Assembly (NCBI GenBank): GCA_910587295.1
Contig: CAJULP010000068.1
Span: 100,090-164,089 of the forward strand
DNA from: an uncultured Lachnospiraceae bacterium
Lineage (GTDB): Bacteria > Bacillota > Clostridia > Lachnospirales > Lachnospiraceae
Length of the DNA stretch: 64,000 nt
Reading direction: 5' to 3'
Shown: positions 17,453 to 24,961 of the stretch, one piece after another
Position numbering within the stretch: the stretch's first letter is position 1
How the letters are laid out: every line of letters starts with the position of its first letter
The notes under the pieces: generated by a model
Database searches by the model: none
Told to the model about the DNA's origin: nothing
Seen by the model: the letters and a program-made list of their open reading frames with translations, nothing else
Program-made: the position numbers and the translations under genes

Positions 17453-17920
17453 TCAAACGCAGAAGATTCCTTCAACCTCCACCGGGATATTCCCTGGAAG
17501 CACATTAAGTCCAATGGCAGACCTGGTGGGCGCAGAATTATTCCCGAAAAGGGAAACCAAAAGCTCACTGGCGCCATTGGCCACCTGGGGCTGGTCATAA
17601 AAGTCTTCCTCACTAGCCACAAACACGGTAAGCTTCACACAGTCTTTGATCTTATTTAAGTCGCCTACCTCCCTTTCCAAAACAGCCAATATGTTCAGCA
17701 TACACTGCCTTGCATATTTCCTGCCCTCCTCCAAAGAAATTTCCTTCCCCAGTCTGCCGGCTATCTTTTCATCGTTTCCTGCAATAGAAGGACCACAGCC
17801 TGACACATAAATAAGCCCATCTCCAAACGCCTTGCAGGGTGAATATACGCCCCCCTTGACTGGCGCTTTGGGAACAGCCAGCCCCAGTTTATCTAATCTC
17901 TCATAAATATTGGTTTCCAT
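17453..17920 (-). CDS. RidA-family enamine/imine deaminase
   Basis: A 155-residue member of the RidA/YjgF/UK114 superfamily, of the longer type with an N-terminal NIYERLDKLGL helix. Motifs include LIYVSGCGP, DCVKLTVFVAS and PTRSAIGLNVLPGNIPVEVEGI; the Arg and last Glu match the active-site Arg and Glu of RidA. Such proteins hydrolyse reactive enamines such as 2-aminoacrylate made by PLP dehydratases. It is the last gene of the operon and follows a PLP enzyme by 26 nt, which fits that role exactly. The ATG at 17920 has GGGAG upstream. Confidence 0.9.
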   Translation of the reverse strand: METNIYERLDKLGLAVPKAPVKGGVYSPCKAFGDGLIYVSGCGPSIAGNDEKIAGRLGKEISLEEGRKYARQCMLNILAVLEREVGDLNKIKDCVKLTVFVASEEDFYDQPQVANGASELLVSLFGNNSAPTRSAIGLNVLPGNIPVEVEGIFCV

Positions 17921-17946
17921 AAACAATTCTCCCTTCACATATCATT

Positions 17947-19038
17947 TTAGATATAACTTCCTCTTGCCTCCACAGGGATCATCCTCTCCAGTACATGGTT
18001 CCTGATCCCATAAAGCCTGTCCGTCAGGTTCGGAAGGACACAGGCATGATTGGGAATGATGGCAAGCTTATCTCCGATTTCCAACCCAAGTCCCTTGTCA
18101 CTTTCTAAAAATCCATGTTCCTCATTCAATTTCGTAATCTTTAAATCCGGTCTTCCCACCACATACCCAAACCCTGTCTGTCCATGGCCGCAGCCGTCCG
18201 TGGTAAGAGTCTTGCTGCCCGCGTCGATAATGCCATGGTTCTCATCCATTTTGCACACTAACGTGGAAACTACCCTTAGCGCACATTCCTTTTCCGTGGC
18301 AAAACCGGTAGATAAGGTCATGCGGTCATTAAATATGTAATTGCCGCAGCGTACTTCGGTGATGCCCTCTAAGTACTGACAGCACCTGGCGGAATAGGAA
18401 TTGCCGCCGCTTACTATTTCCATGGAGAACCCATTTTCCCGCAACAATTGGGCTGTACCCGTCAACTCGTCATGCTCCTTTTTTGTGTATTCCACAAACC
18501 CTTCCATAGAATTGTTATCGTAGATCAGCCCGTTATAATACATCAGCCCACAAATACGGATCCCCTTAAAATGCTTTATCTTCTGCGTAAATGCCAATGC
18601 TTTCTCATAAGGCGCTACCCCGCCCCGGTTCAATCCGCCGTCAATCTCGATCAATACCCGGACCGGTTTCTTTCTTGTTTCCCCTACCTTTGAAAGCTGT
18701 GCTGCCCCCTCTTTGCTGTTGATGATCGTTAAAACCTCTGCCCTGTCAAGCAGCCGGGAAAGCCGCTCCATCTTATCCTTCCCGATCAGAGGAAAAGCGA
18801 TCAATATGTCCTTGATCCCAAAATCCGCCATTACCTCAGCTTCCCCAAGCCTTGCACAGGTAATCCCCTCCGCCCCCTCAAAAAGCTGCTGCCATGCAAA
18901 ATAACTGCTTTTATGAGGCTTTATATGGGGGCGGATCATAATCCCGTAACGCTTTGCCTCTTTGGCCATTTCTCTTACATTTGCCGTAACCTGATCCAAC
19001 TCCACCACTACCGCCGGTGTGGGAATCTCATCATACAT
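17947..19038 (-). CDS. D-serine dehydratase / D-threonine aldolase-type PLP enzyme
   Basis: A 363-residue fold-type III PLP enzyme (alanine racemase-like N-terminal barrel plus DSD domain). The PLP-lysine region is RPHIKPHK (36-43). The C-terminal metal site reads NHAC: His331 and Cys333. From family knowledge, His-x-Cys is the zinc pair of D-serine and hydroxyaspartate dehydratases, while D-threonine aldolases have His-x-Asp. I therefore favour a D-beta-hydroxy-amino-acid dehydratase. The start overlaps the M20 reading frame by 8 nt, with GGAGG 6 nt upstream. With RidA downstream, an enamine product is plausible. Confidence 0.85.
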   Translation of the reverse strand: MYDEIPTPAVVVELDQVTANVREMAKEAKRYGIMIRPHIKPHKSSYFAWQQLFEGAEGITCARLGEAEVMADFGIKDILIAFPLIGKDKMERLSRLLDRAEVLTIINSKEGAAQLSKVGETRKKPVRVLIEIDGGLNRGGVAPYEKALAFTQKIKHFKGIRICGLMYYNGLIYDNNSMEGFVEYTKKEHDELTGTAQLLRENGFSMEIVSGGNSYSARCCQYLEGITEVRCGNYIFNDRMTLSTGFATEKECALRVVSTLVCKMDENHGIIDAGSKTLTTDGCGHGQTGFGYVVGRPDLKITKLNEEHGFLESDKGLGLEIGDKLAIIPNHACVLPNLTDRLYGIRNHVLERMIPVEARGSYI

Positions 19039-21589
19039 AACAATCCTCCATTGTAAAAAATTTAATGTAAAGCTCCGCTCCTTTGTACAACTGCTCCAGC
19101 TCTATATATTCGTCGGCCTGATGAGCCTGACCGATCTCTCCCGGCCCCCAGATCAGAGCCGGAATGCCCGTTGCTTCCTGAAGCATGCCAGCCTCGCAGG
19201 AAGCCTCAAAGGCCTTGGGAGTGCTGTCTATGCCCTGACTTTTTAGCAAATTGGAAATCCCGCAAAACAAGGGATGTTCCCGGTCTGCCTTTCCCGGAGG
19301 GCAATAGGTCGTAACCTCTAAAGAAAATCCGCATCCCCATTCTTCCCTTACCTTTTCTAAGATACCTGTCATCTCTCTCTCACAGCTTTCTCTTGTCTCC
19401 CCAAATATCAGCCTTCTGTCAATCCAAAGCACAGCCTTATCCGGTATCACATTCACCTTGCTGCCCCCTGAAATATAGGTTACATGAATCGAAGGGCTGC
19501 CCACATATTCCTGCGCCGCTGCCGAAATCCGCTCTTCCAGATTTCGGACTTCCCGGATCACATCCGCCGCCGCGTAAATGGCGTTTTTCCCTAAATCAGC
19601 CCGTCCGGCATGGCAGCTTTTCCCATAAATGGTAACCGTAAATGCCATCACACCCCGGTGCCCCATAGAAAGCCGGAGCCCTGTAGGTTCTCCCACAATG
19701 GCAAGATCCGCTTCCTGTGGGGATTTCAAATACTCCTTTAAACCAATGTTGGTATTTTCCTCATCCACGTCATATACAAAATGCAGGCCGCTCTCCGGTT
19801 TTATTCCATGCTTTGTCAGGTATTCGGCCGCATACATGGCACAGGCCACACTCCCCTTCATGTCACAGCTTCCCCTTCCATACAGCTTTCCTTCCCGTAT
19901 TTGGGGAATGAACGGATCGCCCTCCCACAGCTTCTCATCTCCTGCCGGAACCGTATCAATATGCCCCAGATAAATCACAGTGGGTTTCCCATCCTTCCCC
20001 GGAATTCTTGCCGTTATATTTTCCCGGAAACCACCGCAGGGCTGCTTTTGCACCGCTATCCCAAGTTCCCGGTAAAAGTTGTAAATGTAATCCCCGACTG
20101 CCTTTTCATATCCGGGCCCGGAATCACTTTTCAGCCGGATCAAATCCTCCGCAATTTCCAAAAGTCTTTCTTTTTCCGCCTCTGTCAGCATCCTCTTCCA
20201 CCTCCTATCCGGTACGTCTTTTTCCTTTAAACAGCCGATGTTAAGTGGCAAAGAAACCTCTCTTCTTCCAGCGTTTTCTGCCCACCCGGCTACCCGTAAA
20301 GGATCCCCTTCCCAATTCCTCTGACTTCCCCATTCATTAGTCTTTGGACGCTCCCAGCAGGCGATCCGGATCACGGGAAACAAATCCCCGCTGCCAAAAT
20401 CTTCCGGCATCATAATCTCCAAGTCATCTCCCTTTTTTTCAAAGGGAAGCTTTTTTCCCGTGGAAAGCTCCACCACTTCTGACACTTCCGATGACAGATC
20501 GGCAAGCCGAAAACACCTTTCCTTTTCCCAAAAGCGGAAGATCAGATACAGGTTATTACCTCTGATCGTCTGATATCCGTATGTCAAAGCCTCCGTAAGG
20601 GAACCGCCGTCATTTCCGTAAACCGCTTCCCCGTTAATCGCCAGCCACCTTCCGATGCGAAGGGCTCTTTCAACAAATTCCTCCGGCAGCCGCCCGTCCG
20701 GCTTCGGTCCTACATTCATGATCAGGTTTCCGCCGGTGGAAGCGCACCTGCACAGGCTGTCCAAAAGTTCCTCAGCGCTCTTCCATCTTTCACCTCCGTG
20801 GTACCCCCACCACCGCCAGCAGGACACCTGATTGGATTCCCACAGACGTTCCTCGGGATTTACCAAATGTTCCGGAGTTCCAAAATCTCCTTCCTCATTT
20901 CCTCCTCCATGCCCTAAAAGCTGCGCCGGATCCGTATCAAACCCCAGACGGTTATTGATCATGATCCCCGGCTGCCAGATGCGCATTTTTTCAACCAATT
21001 CCTGGCTACCCAAATCCTTTGCGTTCCTGGGCCATACGCCGTCAAAAAAGAAGTAATCAATCTTTCCGTATTTTGTGCAAAGCTCTTTCACCTGAGTATG
21101 GATATACGCCTTCATATCTGCCCAGCCCTTGGGGTTATTTTGGGGGCCTTCATAGTATGCCGGAACCCTCCAGTCACACCAGGAATAATACAGGCCCACC
21201 TTCAACCCCTTTTTCCGCATCGCCTCGCAGTATTCCCTCACAAAATCACGCCCTGGCGCCTGCTTTGCACTGCTGTAATCCGTGGATGCCGTATCCCACA
21301 GACAATAACCGTCATGGTGCCTTGTAGTAAAACATCCATATTTAAAACCAGCCTTTTGAAACATTTCCGCAAGAGCCTGCGCATCAAAAAACGCAGGATT
21401 CCATTCCTTTGCCATCTTTTCATATTCTTCCTGATCCAAATGCTCCCGGAACAGTACCTGTTCCCCCCTGCCTAAAACCGCATAGGGCCCCCAGTGGATG
21501 AACACCCCGTACCGGTCTTTGGGGAACCACTCAAACCGCTCCGGTATATTTTTATAAAACTGATCAGAAATCTTTTGTTCCGCATCCAT
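19031..21589 (-). CDS. Fused alpha-L-fucosidase (GH29) and M20 amidohydrolase
   Basis: One uninterrupted 852-residue frame. Residues 1-466 form a GH29 enzyme: TRHHDGYCLWDT (89-100) and the nucleophile region YFFFDG with Asp183, then a C-terminal beta-sandwich. Residues 467-852 form a complete M20 peptidase: GHIDTVP (His543, Asp545), GRGSCDMKG (Asp576), DEE (609-611), GEPT (Glu634) and GQAH (His823), so all metal and catalytic residues are kept. No signal peptide is seen, so it acts in the cytoplasm on imported substrate. AAGGAGG precedes the first ATG. An internal ribosome site before Met467 could also give a free M20 protein. It sits between the ABC permeases and the PLP dehydratase. Confidence 0.85.
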   Translation of the reverse strand: MDAEQKISDQFYKNIPERFEWFPKDRYGVFIHWGPYAVLGRGEQVLFREHLDQEEYEKMAKEWNPAFFDAQALAEMFQKAGFKYGCFTTRHHDGYCLWDTASTDYSSAKQAPGRDFVREYCEAMRKKGLKVGLYYSWCDWRVPAYYEGPQNNPKGWADMKAYIHTQVKELCTKYGKIDYFFFDGVWPRNAKDLGSQELVEKMRIWQPGIMINNRLGFDTDPAQLLGHGGGNEEGDFGTPEHLVNPEERLWESNQVSCWRWWGYHGGERWKSAEELLDSLCRCASTGGNLIMNVGPKPDGRLPEEFVERALRIGRWLAINGEAVYGNDGGSLTEALTYGYQTIRGNNLYLIFRFWEKERCFRLADLSSEVSEVVELSTGKKLPFEKKGDDLEIMMPEDFGSGDLFPVIRIACWERPKTNEWGSQRNWEGDPLRVAGWAENAGRREVSLPLNIGCLKEKDVPDRRWKRMLTEAEKERLLEIAEDLIRLKSDSGPGYEKAVGDYIYNFYRELGIAVQKQPCGGFRENITARIPGKDGKPTVIYLGHIDTVPAGDEKLWEGDPFIPQIREGKLYGRGSCDMKGSVACAMYAAEYLTKHGIKPESGLHFVYDVDEENTNIGLKEYLKSPQEADLAIVGEPTGLRLSMGHRGVMAFTVTIYGKSCHAGRADLGKNAIYAAADVIREVRNLEERISAAAQEYVGSPSIHVTYISGGSKVNVIPDKAVLWIDRRLIFGETRESCEREMTGILEKVREEWGCGFSLEVTTYCPPGKADREHPLFCGISNLLKSQGIDSTPKAFEASCEAGMLQEATGIPALIWGPGEIGQAHQADEYIELEQLYKGAELYIKFFTMEDCYV
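20189..20206 (-). promoter_or_regulatory. Internal ribosome binding site before the M20 part
   Basis: AGGAGG at 20206-20201 lies 9 nt before an in-frame ATG (20191-20189, Met467), exactly at the border between the GH29 and M20 parts. It could drive separate translation of a 386-residue M20 protein, the usual length of that family. Confidence 0.65.
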
Positions 21590-21604
21590 AAGCTATCCTC
21601 CTTT

Positions 21605-22441
21605 TTACCCTTTCACAGACCCGGCAGCAAGCCCGGCCTCTATCTGCTTTTGGAACACGACATAGATCAATACGATCGGTAAAACGGAAATACAGATTGC
21701 CGCAAACGTACCGCCATAATTAATATCATACTCGGACTTAAACGCCATCAAAGCCAAAGACATTGCCGCTTTCTTTTTATCGCTGATAAGCAGCATGGAA
21801 AAAATCAAATCATTATAAACCTTTAAAAAAGTCATGATAGAGATCGTTGCGATCACAGGTTTCATAAGCGGCAGTAAGATCTGAAACAAAATCCGCAAAT
21901 GCCCGCCACCGTCCATCACTGCCGCCTCGTCCAGCTCCATGCTGATCCCTTTCATGTACCCGTTGGCTAAAAATACCGCCAGGGATAAATTTGTGGCCGC
22001 ATAGACACAGACAATCCCCACCAACGAATTGCGCAGGTTCAGCTGGCTGATAATGGATGCAAGCGGAACCAGCATGGCATGAATGGGAAGCGCCATCCCC
22101 GCAATAAAAAACAGGAACATAATCTTAAATCCTTTCACCCGGATCCGGTATGCATAGGAAACAAGCAGTGCCATCAGAATAATCAGCGCTATGGATAAAA
22201 CGGAATACACCAGAGAGTTCCACATCCCCCTCAGCAATATCGTGCGGTCCATGGCATATACATAGTTTCCTAAAGAGAGGGTTTCCGGCAGGGAAAAGGG
22301 CGCCGCATAAATGCTGGTATTATCTTTAAAAGAACTGAGCATAGAAAACAATAGCGGAAACAGTGATACCCCTGCCCAAAACGCCGCCCCCATGACCTTA
22401 CAAGCCGCTTTTATTATTTTTTTCAAATTATACTGCCCCAT
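21605..22441 (-). CDS. Sugar ABC transporter permease (MalG type)
   Basis: A 279-residue inner-membrane permease with six helices and the ATPase-coupling EAA loop EAAVMDGGGHLRILFQILLPLMKP. The ATG at 22441 is preceded by AAAGGGGGG and overlaps the MalF-type gene by 14 nt. It lies 15 nt upstream of the GH29-M20 gene, so the imported compound is very likely the substrate of that enzyme. No ATPase gene is present here; a shared MsiK/MsmK-type ATPase elsewhere is expected. Confidence 0.9.
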   Translation of the reverse strand: MGQYNLKKIIKAACKVMGAAFWAGVSLFPLLFSMLSSFKDNTSIYAAPFSLPETLSLGNYVYAMDRTILLRGMWNSLVYSVLSIALIILMALLVSYAYRIRVKGFKIMFLFFIAGMALPIHAMLVPLASIISQLNLRNSLVGIVCVYAATNLSLAVFLANGYMKGISMELDEAAVMDGGGHLRILFQILLPLMKPVIATISIMTFLKVYNDLIFSMLLISDKKKAAMSLALMAFKSEYDINYGGTFAAICISVLPIVLIYVVFQKQIEAGLAAGSVKG

Positions 22442-23345
22442 TACAAGCCCCCCTTTGCAGCTTCTTTCTTTTTCCCTTGTCCTCTTGCTCATCTAAGAAA
22501 AAATTTAAAGTAAATGTGATAAAAAGTGACAAAAAAATGATAAACACTCCAATAGAGGATGCATACCCGAAGCGGCTTGACAAAAATGCCTGGTCATACA
22601 TCAGGGTTGCCGGTACATCTGTGGCGGTTCCCGGACCTCCATCCGTCATAACATAAATGATGTCAAACACTTTTACCGACCCTGCAATGGCGCTGGTCAG
22701 GAAAACCTTAAAAGTTTCCTTCATATTCGGGATTATGATATGTATGATCCGCTGAACCGGGCCCGCTCCGTCCACAACCGCTGCCTCTATCATATCAGAG
22801 GGAACATTGGTAATCCCCGTCACAAAGATCAGCATATTGCTTCCGATATACATCCATGCGTTCACCAGCGCAACCACCCAGATCGCTCCTTTGGTATCTC
22901 CTAAAAAATCATGAGGGGCAATCCCGAAAAATCCCAGTATTTCGTTTACCGCACCACCGTTATATGCCAGCATAAACATCCACATCATGCCCGTGGCCGC
23001 CATAGGCAGCAGCGTTGGGATATAATAAACCGTCCGCAGAAAAGAATTAATCTTTGTTCTCCTAGATACAAGCAGGGCAAGTAAAAAGGAAACCGGAAAG
23101 ATGACCACAAGGCTGACAGCCATAAATACCACCGCGTTTTTTAAGGAATGCCAGAAAACCGCCTGTGAAAACAATGTTTTGTAATTTTGCAGCCCTATGA
23201 ATGTCTTCTTTGCCACTGCCATCCCGTTCCATTTCATAAAAGATAAGTAAACCGTGTACCCGATCGGATAAATAAAAAAGAGGGAATATACCAGAACGGG
23301 GATAACAAGCAGCATAATGGCAATTCCCGTTTTATTTCTTTTCAT
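22428..23345 (-). CDS. Sugar ABC transporter permease (MalF type)
   Basis: A 305-residue permease of the carbohydrate CUT1 group: N-terminal YSLFFIYPIGYTVYLSFMKWNG and the coupling loop EAAVVDGAGPVQRIIHIIIPNM. Its start overlaps the binding-protein stop in an ATGA, and its end overlaps the MalG-type start. It forms the heterodimeric membrane channel with the next gene. Confidence 0.9.
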   Translation of the reverse strand: MKRNKTGIAIMLLVIPVLVYSLFFIYPIGYTVYLSFMKWNGMAVAKKTFIGLQNYKTLFSQAVFWHSLKNAVVFMAVSLVVIFPVSFLLALLVSRRTKINSFLRTVYYIPTLLPMAATGMMWMFMLAYNGGAVNEILGFFGIAPHDFLGDTKGAIWVVALVNAWMYIGSNMLIFVTGITNVPSDMIEAAVVDGAGPVQRIIHIIIPNMKETFKVFLTSAIAGSVKVFDIIYVMTDGGPGTATDVPATLMYDQAFLSSRFGYASSIGVFIIFLSLFITFTLNFFLDEQEDKGKRKKLQRGACNGAV

Positions 23346-24727
23346 CGTCTTGCCTCAATGATGGTCTGTATGGTCGTGTCTACCGACTCTCCCGCCCACA
23401 TGGCCTGGATCGCTGTCCTGGTATCGTTTTCAAGCCCTGATACGGTGTCATATTCAGCCGGCTCCGTGATCATCCCTGCCGCATCTGCTAAATTTGTTTT
23501 AAGATCGTTCGTCACCGACGGCTGGTCTTCCATATCCGGCAGATCATTGAGTACACAGACAAATGCCCCGTAAGACAGTTCATTTCTCTCTACCATGTAT
23601 TCCATCCGGGTCACATATTTCAAAAGTGCGACCGCAGCCTCTTTCTGCTCCTTAGAAGCGCTTGCCGCCACACTGAACGCATCGCTGGAGCCTCCGTGCC
23701 ACATATCGGCATACTGGGGATAAGCCTCATAAGAGGGAAAGTTCATTTCCATTACTTTGGAGTTATCTTCCATTTCGTTCACGATCCTGCTGATAAAAGA
23801 AGCGTTCCGGTAGATCATGGGAGACTGCCCTGTCAAGAATAACTGTGCTTCTCCTTCCCCGTCCAAAGTCGTGATACTGTTTCCCAAATAGCCTTTCTCA
23901 GCCCAGCTTTTCATGGTGGTCAGCACATCCCTGACTTCATCGCAATCATAAGATACCTCACCGCTTGCCAGCTTTTTAACTAAATCTTCCCCTGTCCTTT
24001 TCGCCATCAGCAAGGTAAACAAATGTCCGCCGCGGAATGTGCTCTTATCTCCTACCGGAAGAGGTGTTATCCCCTCTGCAAGGAAAGCCTCACAGGCTTC
24101 TTCTAATTCTTCAATGGTAGCAGGCACCTTAATCTTGTGTTCTTCAAACAACGCCTTGTTGACAAACAGGGAATCCACATATGCCGCATAGGGGATGCCA
24201 TATATCCCTTCCACGCCGTCAAACGTCAACATGCTGAACATCGTCTTATTAAAACTGTCATGCCATTCCGGATCCGCTTCCAGATAAGCTCCAAGGTCAA
24301 CAGCTATGCCATTCTCCACATAGCTTTGCAGATTTCCGCCTCCGTATGTCATAAAAATCGTAGGCACATCATCCGTAGCCATATAAGTCTTAAACATATT
24401 GTTGTACTGGGTTTCATCCGTAATGGACAAATCCTCCACCAGGATCTCCGGGTGTTCCTGTGCAAATGATGCCACTGCCTTCCTGAACGTTGCCGCATTT
24501 ACATCCGTGTCATCGCCATATCTGGTCATCAATGTGATTTTGACCGCTTCGGTACCGCTATCACCTTCCTCCTTTTTTTCCTGCTCCGTCTCCTTTGGCG
24601 CACTGGCATTTTCGCTTTCCGTAATGCTGTTTTCCGGAACTTCCGCCCCGGAAGTATTGCCCCCACACCCCGCTGCCGACAACAAAAGCGCCGTTGCTAA
24701 AATAATGGAAATTAGTTTCTTCTTCAT
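23342..24727 (-). CDS. Extracellular sugar-type substrate-binding lipoprotein
   Basis: A 461-residue family 1 solute-binding protein. The signal peptide ends in a lipobox (LLSAAGC), giving a lipid-anchored protein after Cys21, followed by an acidic Ser/Glu linker. KITLMTRYGDD begins the binding domain. It is the first gene of the six-gene operon, with AAAGGAGGAGG before the ATG. It sets transporter specificity; the ligand is not evident, but the downstream enzymes point to a fucosylated, amide-containing compound. Confidence 0.9.
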   Translation of the reverse strand: MKKKLISIILATALLLSAAGCGGNTSGAEVPENSITESENASAPKETEQEKKEEGDSGTEAVKITLMTRYGDDTDVNAATFRKAVASFAQEHPEILVEDLSITDETQYNNMFKTYMATDDVPTIFMTYGGGNLQSYVENGIAVDLGAYLEADPEWHDSFNKTMFSMLTFDGVEGIYGIPYAAYVDSLFVNKALFEEHKIKVPATIEELEEACEAFLAEGITPLPVGDKSTFRGGHLFTLLMAKRTGEDLVKKLASGEVSYDCDEVRDVLTTMKSWAEKGYLGNSITTLDGEGEAQLFLTGQSPMIYRNASFISRIVNEMEDNSKVMEMNFPSYEAYPQYADMWHGGSSDAFSVAASASKEQKEAAVALLKYVTRMEYMVERNELSYGAFVCVLNDLPDMEDQPSVTNDLKTNLADAAGMITEPAEYDTVSGLENDTRTAIQAMWAGESVDTTIQTIIEARR

Positions 24728-24801
24728 GTCCTCCTCCTTTGAACCTGACTATCGTTTCCTTTCAGCCATCCATTAACCGGTTTTTGGATGTCCGTAACAT
24801 C

Positions 24802-24838
24802 ACTATACAAAAAAACCTGACGGATTAGAATGTACATT
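24802..24838 (-). promoter_or_regulatory. Probable activator-dependent promoter of the ABC/GH29-M20 operon
   Basis: On the minus strand a -10-like TATAGT (24807-24802) has no good -35 (TTCTAA at 17 nt). Just upstream is AATGTACATT (24829-24838), a 10-bp palindrome within a near-symmetric TAGAA...TTCTA. This fits an operon needing an AraC-type activator. Confidence 0.35.
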
Positions 24839-24876
24839 TCTACACATCACATGTCATTTTCACCAATTTTTGCAGA

Positions 24877-24905
24877 TTGTCTTTTCTAAAAATGCATGTT
24901 ATGAT
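24877..24905 (+). promoter_or_regulatory. Promoter of the sensor kinase gene
   Basis: TTGTCT (24877-24882) and TATGAT (24900-24905) are spaced by 17 nt and lie about 57 nt before the kinase ATG. Confidence 0.55.
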
Positions 24906-24961
24906 GAAGCAGGAGTTTCGGATTCCCTCATTATTATAATAAATTCACAAAGGTAGTAATC

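Noticed and set aside
17947..19038. Alanine racemase
   Set aside because: The N-terminal fold is shared, but the C-terminal His-x-Cys metal site and DSD-type sequence place it with D-serine dehydratase/D-threonine aldolase enzymes.
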